A DNA stretch of 64,000 bases from Stappia taiwanensis (lineage in GTDB: Bacteria > Pseudomonadota > Alphaproteobacteria > Rhizobiales > Stappiaceae). The DNA is taken from assembly GCF_014635285.1 (NCBI RefSeq), contig NZ_BMCR01000005.1, forward strand, positions 62,001 to 126,000, in the 5' to 3' direction. The translations under genes and the position numbers were made by a program. Under the pieces are notes generated by a model. That model made no database searches, was not told the origin of the DNA, and was given only the letters and a program-made list of their open reading frames with translations. Every line of letters starts with the position of its first letter. Position 1 is the stretch's first letter. Shown here piece after piece: positions 27,522 to 35,427 of the stretch.

Positions 27522-28523
27522 ATGACTCAATCATCCCCGCCCCTTTCGCCCGCCGCCACCCGCCGCATCGCCGAGCAGCCGCCGGAGCGGCTGGCCCGCG
27601 ATCTCGACTGGAACCTGCTGCGCACCTTTCTGGTCCTCGCCGAGGCGGCCAGCATCACCGATGCCGCCGACCGGCTGGGGCTGAAGCAGCCGACCGTCTC
27701 CAGCGCGCTGAAGCGGCTGGAAGACCGGCTCGGCAAGCGGCTGATCGACCGCTCTCCCGGGCATTTCCAGCTCACCCGGGCCGGCCAGCTGCTGCACAAG
27801 GAGGTGGTCGACATTCACGGCGCGGTGCTGCGGCTCGGCACCCTGATCCGCGATGTAGCCGACGAGGTGCGCGGCCATGTGCGCATCGCCATGGCCAGCC
27901 ATGTGATCTGCCCGCTGTTCGACGCGGCGCTGAACGCCTTTCACACCGCCCACCCGCACGCGACCCTGTCGATTGACATTTCCGCCAGCCGGGAGGGGAT
28001 AGCTGCAGTGCTTGCCCGGCGCGCGTCCATCGGCGTCTGCCTTGTTCATGACAAGAGCCCGAAGCTGGAATACCGCCGGCTTTACCGGGAGTTCTTCGGC
28101 CTGTTCTGCGGCCCGAGTCATCCGCTGTTCGGCCGCGAAGGGCTGACCAAAGCCGATCTTGTCGGCCATTCCTCGGTCAGTTTCGTCACCGACCAGATGA
28201 GCGATGCCTTGCGGCCGGTCACCCTGATGCGCGCCGACGCCCAGTTGGAGGATCAGGTGGTGGGCACCTCCGCCCATCTTGAGGAGGTGCGCCGGATGAT
28301 CATCGCCGGTCTCGGCATCGGCCCGCTGCCGGTGCATGTGGTCCGGCGCGACATCGAGGACGGCCTGTTGTGGCCACTGCCGCCCTATGACGCCATGCCG
28401 GCCATTGACGTGCATGTGGTCTGGAACCCGAAGGCGGTGATGAACCGGGCAGAGGCCGCGCTTCTGGAGGAACTGCTGCGGCGGATCGACGAAACCCCCA
28501 TCGCCGAGCGCACCTACGCCTAG
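27522..28523 (+). CDS. LysR-family regulator of the amine operon
   Basis: 333 residues; a disordered leader of ~25 residues precedes the helix-turn-helix (LLRTFLVLAEAASITDAADR, KQPTVSSALKRLEDRLG). The effector domain follows (VRGHVRIAMASHVICPLF; GLGIGPLPVHVV). It diverges from the potB-like gene, so it most likely controls the ten-gene operon. Convergent with the next LysR gene, only 6 nt apart. Confidence 0.9.
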   Translation: MTQSSPPLSPAATRRIAEQPPERLARDLDWNLLRTFLVLAEAASITDAADRLGLKQPTVSSALKRLEDRLGKRLIDRSPGHFQLTRAGQLLHKEVVDIHGAVLRLGTLIRDVADEVRGHVRIAMASHVICPLFDAALNAFHTAHPHATLSIDISASREGIAAVLARRASIGVCLVHDKSPKLEYRRLYREFFGLFCGPSHPLFGREGLTKADLVGHSSVSFVTDQMSDALRPVTLMRADAQLEDQVVGTSAHLEEVRRMIIAGLGIGPLPVHVVRRDIEDGLLWPLPPYDAMPAIDVHVVWNPKAVMNRAEAALLEELLRRIDETPIAERTYA

Positions 28524-28529
28524 AAAACC

Positions 28530-29417
28530 CTAGGGAAGCGGCGCGTCAATCCCCTCCATGAAGGCCCGGACGGTGTGGCTGGGGCGGCGGGTGGCATGGC
28601 GCAGAAGGAAGAACGGCCGCGGCGCCAGCGGCAATTCGATTGCCGCCAGCGTGCCGAGCCGGATCGCCGCATCGGCCACCAGCCGCGACAGAACCGCAGC
28701 CCCCGCGCCAGCTTCGACGGCGGCACGCACCGCCTCGTTCGACGGCAATTCCAGGGCGATCTGAAGGTCGGCGAGCGCCAGTCCGACGCTGGCCGCCAGC
28801 CGGTCGAGCATCACCCTTGTGCCGGAGCCAGGCTCCCGGGTGACGAAGGTCAGAGACATCAGCGCCGCTGCATCGACGGCCGGCATCCGGGCGAGCGGAT
28901 GATCCGGCGCCATCACCAGCACGAGCCGATCCTCGCCGACCCGTTCGGGCAAAAGCCGGGGATCGGCCACCGGCCCCTCGACGAAGCCGAGCGCCGCCCG
29001 CCCCTCCGAAACCCAACCGCGCACCTGCTCGGTGTTGCCGATGGTCAGACCGATGTCGATGCGGGGATAGGCGGCGCGGAACCGGCAAAGCCGCTGCGGC
29101 AGCCAGTAGTTGGCAACCGTCTGACTGGCGGCGAGCTGCAAGGTCCCGCGCTTCAGCCCGGCGAGATCGGCCAGCGCCTCCTCCGCCGCCCCGGCACGGG
29201 CGAGCACCGCCCGCGCCTCATCGAGGAATACCGTGCCCGCCTCGGTGAGGCGAATGCCCCGGCCGACCCGGTCGAACAGGGCCACATCGTGGCGCGCCTC
29301 CAGTGCCGACACCGCCGCCGAGATGGTCGACTGGGTCAGGTTGAGCGCCTCCGCCGCCCGGGTGACATGCTCCCGTTCGGCGACCGCGACGAAGATCCGC
29401 AACTGCTCCAGTGTCAT
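28530..29417 (-). CDS. LysR-family regulator linked to a YeiH-type transporter
   Basis: 295 residues from ATG 29417. Helix-turn-helix MTLEQLRIFVAVAEREHVT then LNLTQSTISAAVSALEAR; effector domain LQLAASQTVANYWLPQRL with TFVTREPGSGTR. These are features of the CysB/CbbR/YeiE-like group. It lies 25 nt after the YeiH-family gene on the same strand. YeiE-type LysR genes next to yeiH homologues are a recurring pair, so it probably controls that gene. Confidence 0.88.
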   Translation of the reverse strand: MTLEQLRIFVAVAEREHVTRAAEALNLTQSTISAAVSALEARHDVALFDRVGRGIRLTEAGTVFLDEARAVLARAGAAEEALADLAGLKRGTLQLAASQTVANYWLPQRLCRFRAAYPRIDIGLTIGNTEQVRGWVSEGRAALGFVEGPVADPRLLPERVGEDRLVLVMAPDHPLARMPAVDAAALMSLTFVTREPGSGTRVMLDRLAASVGLALADLQIALELPSNEAVRAAVEAGAGAAVLSRLVADAAIRLGTLAAIELPLAPRPFFLLRHATRRPSHTVRAFMEGIDAPLP

Positions 29418-29442
29418 GGCCTGTCCCCGTTTGGCCCGGACC

Positions 29443-30489
29443 CTAGCCCGCCACCAGATGGACCAGCAACAGGCTAACCACGGCAATGAACAGGGAAGCC
29501 GCCGCGCCGAGGATAAAGGGCCTTGGTCCCCGGGCCCGCAGGCTGGCGATATCCGTTTCCAGCCCCATCGCCGCCAGCGCCAGCGTCAGCAAGGCCGTGG
29601 TGACCAGATTGGCGCCCTCGCGGACGAGAACGGGGATATCGATGATACTCGCCACCACCACCATCGCCACGAACCCGGCGACGAACCACGGGATCGGCAC
29701 ACCGCCGGTTTCCGCGCTGCCGCCGTTTTTCCGCGCGCGACGGCGAACCATCAGCCCCAGCCCGAGCACCATCGGCGCCAGCAGCATCACCCGCGACAGC
29801 TTGGCCACCGTTGCCGCCTCGCCCGCCTCCGGCCCCACCTGGAACCCGGCGGCGGCCACTTGCGCGATTTCATGGATCGAGGCACCGGCCCAGATGCCAT
29901 AGCCGTCCGCGTCAAGGCCGAGAACGACCGGCAGCAAGGGATAGACGAACATCGCGATGGAGCCGAAAACCGTCACGCAGGCAATGGCATAGGCAACATC
30001 CGCCTGGGATGCGCGGCTGACCGAATTGGCCGCCACCACCGCCGAGGCGCCGCAGATCGAGGTGCCGCTGGCAATCAGTTCGGCCAGGCTCCGGTCGACG
30101 CCGATGCGGGCACCGAGCCAAACAGTGAAGGCGAAAGTCGCGACCAGCGACAGCGCCACCACCAGAAAGCCGGCACCGCCGAGACCGAGCACATCGGCCA
30201 GGGTCAACTGCAGCCCCAGGAGGATAACCGCGAAGCGCAGCACCCGGCGCATGGCGAACACCACCCCCGGTCCGGCCCGTGCCGGAAGGCCGACGGTGTT
30301 GCGGATGACCATGGCCAGGGCAATGGCGATGATCATGGGACTGAAGGAGGATAAACCGGGCAGATGCCGGGCTGCATAGGCAGCGGCGGAAATTGCCGCA
30401 ACCAGCGACAATCCGGGCAATAACGCGAACAATTTTTCGAAGATTTGCGCCATCCGCCCGCGTTCGGCGATCGAATCCGTCCTGCTCAT
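29443..30489 (-). CDS. YeiH-family putative sulfate exporter
   Basis: 348 residues with about ten membrane spans. Family motifs: SPMIIAIALAMVIRNTVG, VLRFAVILLGLQLTL, the re-entrant SGTSICGASAVVAANSV and GASIHEIAQVAAAG. Homologues (UPF0324/Cons_hypoth698) are annotated as putative sulfate or sulfonate-derived anion exporters, with limited experimental proof. ATG at 30489. Confidence 0.88.
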   Translation of the reverse strand: MSRTDSIAERGRMAQIFEKLFALLPGLSLVAAISAAAYAARHLPGLSSFSPMIIAIALAMVIRNTVGLPARAGPGVVFAMRRVLRFAVILLGLQLTLADVLGLGGAGFLVVALSLVATFAFTVWLGARIGVDRSLAELIASGTSICGASAVVAANSVSRASQADVAYAIACVTVFGSIAMFVYPLLPVVLGLDADGYGIWAGASIHEIAQVAAAGFQVGPEAGEAATVAKLSRVMLLAPMVLGLGLMVRRRARKNGGSAETGGVPIPWFVAGFVAMVVVASIIDIPVLVREGANLVTTALLTLALAAMGLETDIASLRARGPRPFILGAAASLFIAVVSLLLVHLVAG

Positions 30490-30561
30490 GTCGACCTCTC
30501 GTTGTACCGAAAGGCAACATGGCAGGCAGGAAACGTTCGAACAAACGGATTATTTCGCTCA

Positions 30562-30589
30562 ATTCATTCGCATGGAACGATGAATGAAT
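30562..30589. promoter_or_regulatory. Inverted repeat upstream of the YeiH gene
   Basis: Perfect 8-bp arms ATTCATTC (30562-30569) and GAATGAAT (30582-30589) with a 12-nt spacer, 70-100 nt upstream of the YeiH start. Spacing suits a LysR-type tetramer site; it could also be a weak terminator of the upstream gene, although the T run is missing. Confidence 0.45.
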
Positions 30590-30611
30590 GAGGCGACAGC
30601 GCTGCCGCCGG

Positions 30612-31595
30612 TTACATCACCGGCATCACCGGGGTGATCTCGGCGGCGTTCTTTGCTGAAGCGGTCTCATAGGCCAGGATCGCCCCGGCAAGATCCTCCA
30701 GCGCGGCGCCGACCGACTTGAACAGGGTGATTTCGCTGTCGCTCTGCCGTCCCGGCGCGGTGTTCTGGCACAGGTCGAAAAGGTCGGCCTGAATGTCACT
30801 CTCGTGCAACGTCCCGGACATCAGCGCCTGGACGATATCCCCGCCCTCCTTCATCGCCCCGGCCCTTGTGTCGACAAAGACGCGGGCGCGGGCAACAGCG
30901 GCATCGTCGCTCTCGCGCATGCTCGGCTTGAACGCCCCGACCAGATCCACGTGGCAGCCGTCGGGCAGCCAGTCGCCATGAATCAGCGGCGTTTCCGACA
31001 AGGTCGCGGCGCTGACGATATCGGCCTCGCGCACCGCCGCCTCAAGATCCGGCGCGGCCACGCAATAGATGTCGAGGGCTTCGGAAATCTCCGCGGCCGC
31101 CGCCTTGGCCTTTTCCAGGTCCCGGCCCCAGACCGAGATCCGCGACAAGGGCCGCACCGCCGCATGGGCCGCCGCCAGATTGGCCGAGAGCCGGCCGGTG
31201 CCGACGATCACCAGATGCCGCGCGTCCGCCCGCGCCAAATAGTCGGCGGCCAGCGCCGAGGCGGCGGCGGTGCGCCGGGCGGTCAGCTCGCCGCCGTCGA
31301 CCAGCGCCAGCATCTGCCCGGTGCGGGCATCGGACAGGCAGTAGCTCGCCATCACCGCCGGCAGATCGCGGCCCCCATTGCCGGGAACGACGGTGGCGAG
31401 CTTGACGCCGAGATAGCGCCCCGGCACCCAGGCCGGCATCAGGAGAAGGGTTCCGTCCGCCTCCCCCGGCACCTCGAAGTCATGGTGATGGCGCACGGGC
31501 ATTTCGCAGCCATCGCGAAACATGGTCCGCAGGGCCTCGATCAGCGGCGGCCAATCGAGCGCGTCTCGCGTGGCATCCTTGTCGAGTTGCAGCAT
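30612..31595 (-). CDS. Ornithine cyclodeaminase/mu-crystallin family protein
   Basis: 327 residues from ATG 31595, with AAAGGA upstream. N-terminal substrate segment (PWxPLI-like WPPLIEAL, VRHHHDF, LLLMPAW) and an NAD-binding Rossmann fold (LVIVGTGRLSANLAAAHAAV, ISVWGRDLEKAKAAA). GDWLPDGCHVDLVGAFKPSMRE carries the Asp typical of ornithine cyclodeaminases. Family reactions include ornithine to proline, alanine dehydrogenase and imine reductase (ketimine reductase). Substrate unknown. It stands alone between the YeiH and phenylacetate loci. Confidence 0.85.
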   Translation of the reverse strand: MLQLDKDATRDALDWPPLIEALRTMFRDGCEMPVRHHHDFEVPGEADGTLLLMPAWVPGRYLGVKLATVVPGNGGRDLPAVMASYCLSDARTGQMLALVDGGELTARRTAAASALAADYLARADARHLVIVGTGRLSANLAAAHAAVRPLSRISVWGRDLEKAKAAAAEISEALDIYCVAAPDLEAAVREADIVSAATLSETPLIHGDWLPDGCHVDLVGAFKPSMRESDDAAVARARVFVDTRAGAMKEGGDIVQALMSGTLHESDIQADLFDLCQNTAPGRQSDSEITLFKSVGAALEDLAGAILAYETASAKNAAEITPVMPVM

Positions 31596-31664
31596 GACAT
31601 GTCCTTTCAAGGGATTCGGGATCGGAAGGCGGCAGCGATCATGACCGCAGGCACCGCCCCGGTC

Positions 31665-31709
31665 CAGTCACGCAGCCCAGTCATCCAGTCCGGTCACCCA
31701 GCCCAGTCG
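31665..31709. repeat. Degenerate 13-bp tandem repeat
   Basis: Three consecutive 13-bp units (CAGTCACGCAGCC, CAGTCATCCAGTC, CGGTCACCCAGCC) plus a partial fourth beginning CAGTCGG, in the 206-bp gap between the cyclodeaminase start and the TetR stop. Confidence 0.65.
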
Positions 31710-31801
31710 GCCTCAACTCTGGCGAGAGGCACCCGGCGCAGGGCGCGATCCGGATTTTTTGGCGGAAAACCGTTTGCGCACCCGATCCGTGGGCCCTCGC
31801 C

Positions 31802-32401
31802 TTACCCGGCGAGGCTGCGGGCGCCGTCGAGAATCAGCCGGGTGGCGATGCGCGCATAGTCCTCGCGGCTGACCGGACCGCCCTCGCGGAACCACATGTA
31901 ATGCCAGTTGACCATGCCGAAGAGGCTCATGGTCACCGGCTTCAACAGCTCCGATCCGCCGCCCAGCGCCGGCACCGCATCGGCCAGCGCGGCGGCAAAT
32001 ACCTTGACCAGTTGCCGCTCGCGCTCCTTCAGCTCTTCCTGCTGCTCCGGCGGCAGCCGCTTCATCTCGTTGATCTGGATCTTGTGTTCGGCATTGGCGT
32101 CGCGATAGGCGTCGAGCAGCGCGCCGACGCAGGCTTCCAGCCGCGCCTCACCGGGCGCCGCCGGCGCGGACGCCTCCTCCACCGCCGCGTTCAGCTCGTC
32201 GAGATGATCGCGGATGATGTCGAACAGCAGGGCGTCCTTGTTGGCGTAGTAGTGGTACAGCAACGCCTTGGAAACACCGCACCCTTGCGCGATCTGGTTC
32301 ATCGACGCGCGATCGAACCCATGCTCGGCGAACAGCGCCGCCGAGGTCTTCAGGATCGCCTTGCGCTTGTCGTCGTAGTCGTCCGCGCGCGGTCGCGCCA
32401 T
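31802..32401 (-). CDS. paaR: TetR-family regulator of phenylacetate genes (PaaR-like)
   Basis: 199 residues from ATG 32401. The TetR helix-turn-helix reads KRKAILKTSAALFAEHGF then MNQIAQGCGVSKALLYHYY. The C-terminal ligand domain includes LFGMVNWHYMWFREGG and YARIATRLILDG, features of PaaR-type regulators. It is last in the unit paaG-paaI-paaK-regulator. Known for this family: repression relieved by phenylacetyl-CoA. The matching operator lies at 35307-35324. Confidence 0.82.
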   Translation of the reverse strand: MARPRADDYDDKRKAILKTSAALFAEHGFDRASMNQIAQGCGVSKALLYHYYANKDALLFDIIRDHLDELNAAVEEASAPAAPGEARLEACVGALLDAYRDANAEHKIQINEMKRLPPEQQEELKERERQLVKVFAAALADAVPALGGGSELLKPVTMSLFGMVNWHYMWFREGGPVSREDYARIATRLILDGARSLAG

Positions 32402-32496
32402 GTTCGTCTCCGTCAAGGAAAGCGGGAACGGACAGCGCCGCACCCGCCCTGGGTCAGTCTCGTGCCACGACGCGCACGGATGAGGGCCGGACCGGC

Positions 32497-33807
32497 CTAG
32501 CTCTTCGGCCGGTTGTCGATCACGCGCCGCGCCTTGCCCATCGACCGTTCCACTCCGCCCGGATCGGCGACATGCACGCGGGCGCTGATGCCGATCACGT
32601 TTTTCAGATGCGCCCGCAGCTCGGCGGCGGCGGCGGCCCGGTGCGCCTCATCGGCATGGGAGGGAAGCGCTTCGACGTGGACGGTCATTTCGTCCATCCG
32701 CCCCTCGCGTGTCAATTCCACGAGATAATGGGGCGCCAGCGCCGGAACCCGCAGAAGTTGTTCCTCGATCTGCGTCGGGAACACATTGACGCCGCGCAGG
32801 ATCATCATGTCGTCCGACCGGCCGGTCACCTTTTCCATGCGGCGCATGCTGCGCGCGGTGCCCGGCAGCAGCCGGGTCAGGTCGCGGGTGCGGTAGCGGA
32901 TAACCGGCATGGCCTCCTTGGTCAGCGAGGTAAAGACCAGCTCGCCCACCTCGCCATCGGGCAGCACCTCGCCGGTGTCCGGATCGATGATCTCCGGGTA
33001 GAAATGATCCTCCCAGATATGCAAGCCGTCCTTGGTCTCCACGCATTCGCTGGCGACCCCCGGCCCCATCACCTCCGACAGGCCGTAGATATCGACGGCG
33101 TGCATGTCGAACGCTTCCTCGATCTCCTCGCGCATGGAGTTGGTCCAGGGCTCGGCGCCGAAGACCCCCACCTTTAGCGGCGACTTGCGCGGATCGAGAC
33201 CGCGCGAGCGGTATTCATCGAGAATCGCCAGCATGTAGGACGGGGTCACCATGATGATGTCCGGGCGGAAATCCTCAATCAGCGTGACCTGCCGCTCGGT
33301 CATGCCGCCGGACATGGGGATGACCGTCAGCCCGAGTTCCTCCGCGCCGTAATGGGCGCCGAGACCGCCGGTGAACAGGCCATAGCCATAGGCCACATGG
33401 CATTTCATACCCGGACGCCCGCCGGCGGCGCGGATCGAGCGGGCCACCACACTCGCCCAGACCTTGATGTCGCTGCGGGTATACCCCACCACCGTCGGCT
33501 TGCCGGTGGTGCCGGAAGAGGCGTGAACCCGCGCCACCTGCTCCTGCGGCACGGCGAACAGGCCGAAGGGATAGTTGTCGCGCAGGGTCTGCTTGGTGGC
33601 GAAGGGGAACTTCGACAGATCCGAAAGCGTCTTGAGGTCGTCCGGATGAACGCCCGCCGCATCGAAGCTCTGGCGGTAGTGGGCGACATTGTCATAGGCA
33701 TGGCGCAGCGACCATTTCAGCCGGGCGAGCTGCAGATCGGCGATTTCCTCGCGCGAGGCGGTTTCGATCGGGTCGAGATCGCCCGGACGCGGCGACAGGT
33801 TGAGCAT
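32497..33807 (-). CDS. paaK: Phenylacetate-CoA ligase
   Basis: 436 residues, the usual size. Adenylate-forming P-loop SSGTTGKPTVVGYTR, A5-like YGLSEVMGPGVASEC, the hinge RTRDLTRLLPG, and a C-terminal lid domain (GRSDDMMILRGVNVFPTQIE; RRVIDNRP). Activates phenylacetate with ATP and CoA, the entry step of the aerobic hybrid pathway. It lies 36 nt after paaI. ATG at 33807. Confidence 0.96.
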   Translation of the reverse strand: MLNLSPRPGDLDPIETASREEIADLQLARLKWSLRHAYDNVAHYRQSFDAAGVHPDDLKTLSDLSKFPFATKQTLRDNYPFGLFAVPQEQVARVHASSGTTGKPTVVGYTRSDIKVWASVVARSIRAAGGRPGMKCHVAYGYGLFTGGLGAHYGAEELGLTVIPMSGGMTERQVTLIEDFRPDIIMVTPSYMLAILDEYRSRGLDPRKSPLKVGVFGAEPWTNSMREEIEEAFDMHAVDIYGLSEVMGPGVASECVETKDGLHIWEDHFYPEIIDPDTGEVLPDGEVGELVFTSLTKEAMPVIRYRTRDLTRLLPGTARSMRRMEKVTGRSDDMMILRGVNVFPTQIEEQLLRVPALAPHYLVELTREGRMDEMTVHVEALPSHADEAHRAAAAAELRAHLKNVIGISARVHVADPGGVERSMGKARRVIDNRPKS

Positions 33808-33843
33808 AGGTATCCTCCCGGTAAAAAACTTGGCCTGAGCGGC

Positions 33844-34323
33844 CTATTTCGAATCCTGAACGGCCGCTGCCATCGCCGCCTCCGGCACCAGGGTGCCGGC
33901 GATGGTGCGCGAATTGCCGCGAAACTCGGCGATGGTCTCGCCCTCTCGGTTGGCCACGGTCACGTCGGTGATCCCGGAGCGCCCCTCCCGCCAGCGTTCA
34001 TGCGCGGTCGCGGTCAGCCGGTCGCCCAACCGCGCCGGCCGCAGGAACGAGACGGCGCAATGACTGGCCACGGTGTTCTGGTTGTGGCTGTTGCAGGCAA
34101 AGGCGAAGGCGCTGTCGGCCAGCGTGAAGACGAAGCCGCCGTGGCAGATGCCATGACCGTTGACCATGGTGTCGGTCACCGTCATCGCCAGCACTGCATG
34201 GCCGGGGCCGACCTCGACAATCTCCATGCCAAGCCCCTGGCTCGCCTTGTCCTCCGCCCACATGGCATTGGCGCAGGCCCGGGCGAGTGCCGCCGGATCG
34301 CCGGCGGCTCCGGGCCCGCTCAC
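33844..34323 (-). CDS. paaI: Phenylacetyl/hydroxyphenylacetyl-CoA thioesterase
   Basis: 159-residue hotdog-fold enzyme. The PaaI signature NGHGICHGGFVFTLADSAFAF includes the catalytic aspartate (LAD), and HCAVSFLRPARLGD follows. Starts at GTG 34323, overlapping the paaG stop by 4 nt. It frees CoA trapped in dead-end ring-hydroxylated or epoxide-derived thioesters during phenylacetate breakdown. Confidence 0.94.
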   Translation of the reverse strand: MSGPGAAGDPAALARACANAMWAEDKASQGLGMEIVEVGPGHAVLAMTVTDTMVNGHGICHGGFVFTLADSAFAFACNSHNQNTVASHCAVSFLRPARLGDRLTATAHERWREGRSGITDVTVANREGETIAEFRGNSRTIAGTLVPEAAMAAAVQDSK

Positions 34324-35183
34324 GCCTCATCCCCTTGCGTCGTCTCCCCTTGCCGCGTCTCCTCTTGCGGCGGAAGTCCGCTGAACGCTGGCCGACGCTT
34401 GGCCATGAAGGCCGAAACCCCTTCCGCATAGTCGGGCGAACGCCCGGCCCGCCCCTGCATCTCCCGCTCAAGGTCGAGCTGCTGATCCAGCGTGTTGTCG
34501 CCGGCCGCCTCAATCGCCTGCTTGATCAGCCCGAGGCCGAAGGTCGGCGCCGCCGCCATCTCGGCGGCGAGCGTGCGCGCCTGATCCATCAGCTCCGCAT
34601 CCGGCACCGCCTTCCAGATCATGCCCCATTCCTCGGCCTGCGCCGCCGGCACCGGAACGGCGAGCATCGCCAGCGCCTTGGCCCGGGCAAGGCCGACCAG
34701 ATGCGGCAGGCTCCAGGTGCCGCCGCAATCCGGCACGAGCCCGATCTTGGAAAACGCCTGAATGAACTTCGCGCTTTCCGCTGCCAGCACGATGTCGCAG
34801 GCCAGGGCGATATTGGCGCCCGCCCCGGCGGCAACCCCGTTGACGGCGGCGATCACCGGCTTGGGCAGCGCCTTCAGACGCCGGATCAGCGGATTGTAGT
34901 GGGTGCCGATGGTCTCGCGCAGATCGGGCGGCGGACCGTCGCCGGACATGTTCCGGTCGCCAAGATCCTGGCCGGCGCAAAAGCCGCGCCCGGCGCCGGT
35001 CAGGAGCACCGCACGGATCTCCGCTTCGGTCTCGGCGATGGTCAGCGCACCGCGCAGCGCCTCCTGCATCGCGTCGTTGAAGGAATTCAGCTTGTCCGGC
35101 CGGTTGAGGGTGATGACCAGAACCCCGCCATCGCGCTCCACCAGCACCGGCGCCGCCATGGCGCCCGCGTTCCCATCACTCAT
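34320..35183 (-). CDS. paaG: Epoxyphenylacetyl-CoA isomerase
   Basis: 287-residue crotonase-fold protein from ATG 35183 behind AAGGGGAG. Motifs: RGFCAGQDLGDR, PKPVIAAVNGVAAGAGANIA (oxyanion hole glycine) and KIGLVPDCGGTW with the catalytic aspartate. Converts the 1,2-epoxide to the oxepin-CoA. First gene of the minus-strand paa unit, reading away from the TetR operator. Its last codons come from a 15-bp tandem repeat that gives repeated E-T-R/T-Q-G residues. Confidence 0.93.
   Translation of the reverse strand: MSDGNAGAMAAPVLVERDGGVLVITLNRPDKLNSFNDAMQEALRGALTIAETEAEIRAVLLTGAGRGFCAGQDLGDRNMSGDGPPPDLRETIGTHYNPLIRRLKALPKPVIAAVNGVAAGAGANIALACDIVLAAESAKFIQAFSKIGLVPDCGGTWSLPHLVGLARAKALAMLAVPVPAAQAEEWGMIWKAVPDAELMDQARTLAAEMAAAPTFGLGLIKQAIEAAGDNTLDQQLDLEREMQGRAGRSPDYAEGVSAFMAKRRPAFSGLPPQEETRQGETTQGDEA
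34331..34373. repeat. 15-bp tandem repeat in the 3' end of paaG
   Basis: Units CCCCTTGCGTCGTCT, CCCCTTGCCGCGTCT and a third diverged unit starting CCTCTTGCGGCGG. On the coding strand they make the repeated pentapeptide tail of PaaG, outside the conserved fold. Confidence 0.65.
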
Positions 35184-35190
35184 ACCCACT

Positions 35191-35239
35191 CCCCTTTTGC
35201 CTCGGCCACGCCGGCCCCTTTTTTCCACGGCCACGCCGG
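35191..35239. repeat. 24/25-bp tandem duplication upstream of paaG
   Basis: Two adjacent copies, each beginning CCCCTTTT and ending CGGCCACGCCGG (35191-35214 and 35215-35239), in the divergent paaG-paaN region next to the paaG ribosome-binding site. Confidence 0.65.
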
Positions 35240-35301
35240 AAAGCCTCCTCGCCCTCCGCCTGCGGCCGGCGCATCCGGCCAGTGCCGGCTGCATTTTTTA
35301 C

Positions 35302-35327
35302 TTGACTGACCAACCGGTCGGTTAATT
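35302..35327. promoter_or_regulatory. TetR/PaaR operator over a divergent promoter
   Basis: Positions 35307-35324 read TGACCAACCGGTCGGTTA, an imperfect palindrome centred on ACCGGT. This is the type of site known for PaaR regulators (ACCGACCGGTCGGT-like). A TTGACT hexamer at 35302-35307 followed by AT-rich sequence suggests that the operator lies in the spacer of the paaN promoter. The site is shared by the paaG and paaN units. Confidence 0.7.
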
Positions 35328-35427
35328 ATTATGATCGTCAATCAGGCGCTGTCAATCGCGGCGCGACACACAAATCACCCGGCCCAACCGGGACCGGCGG
35401 ATGGCGCGGCAGCGCGGGGAGAACGAT

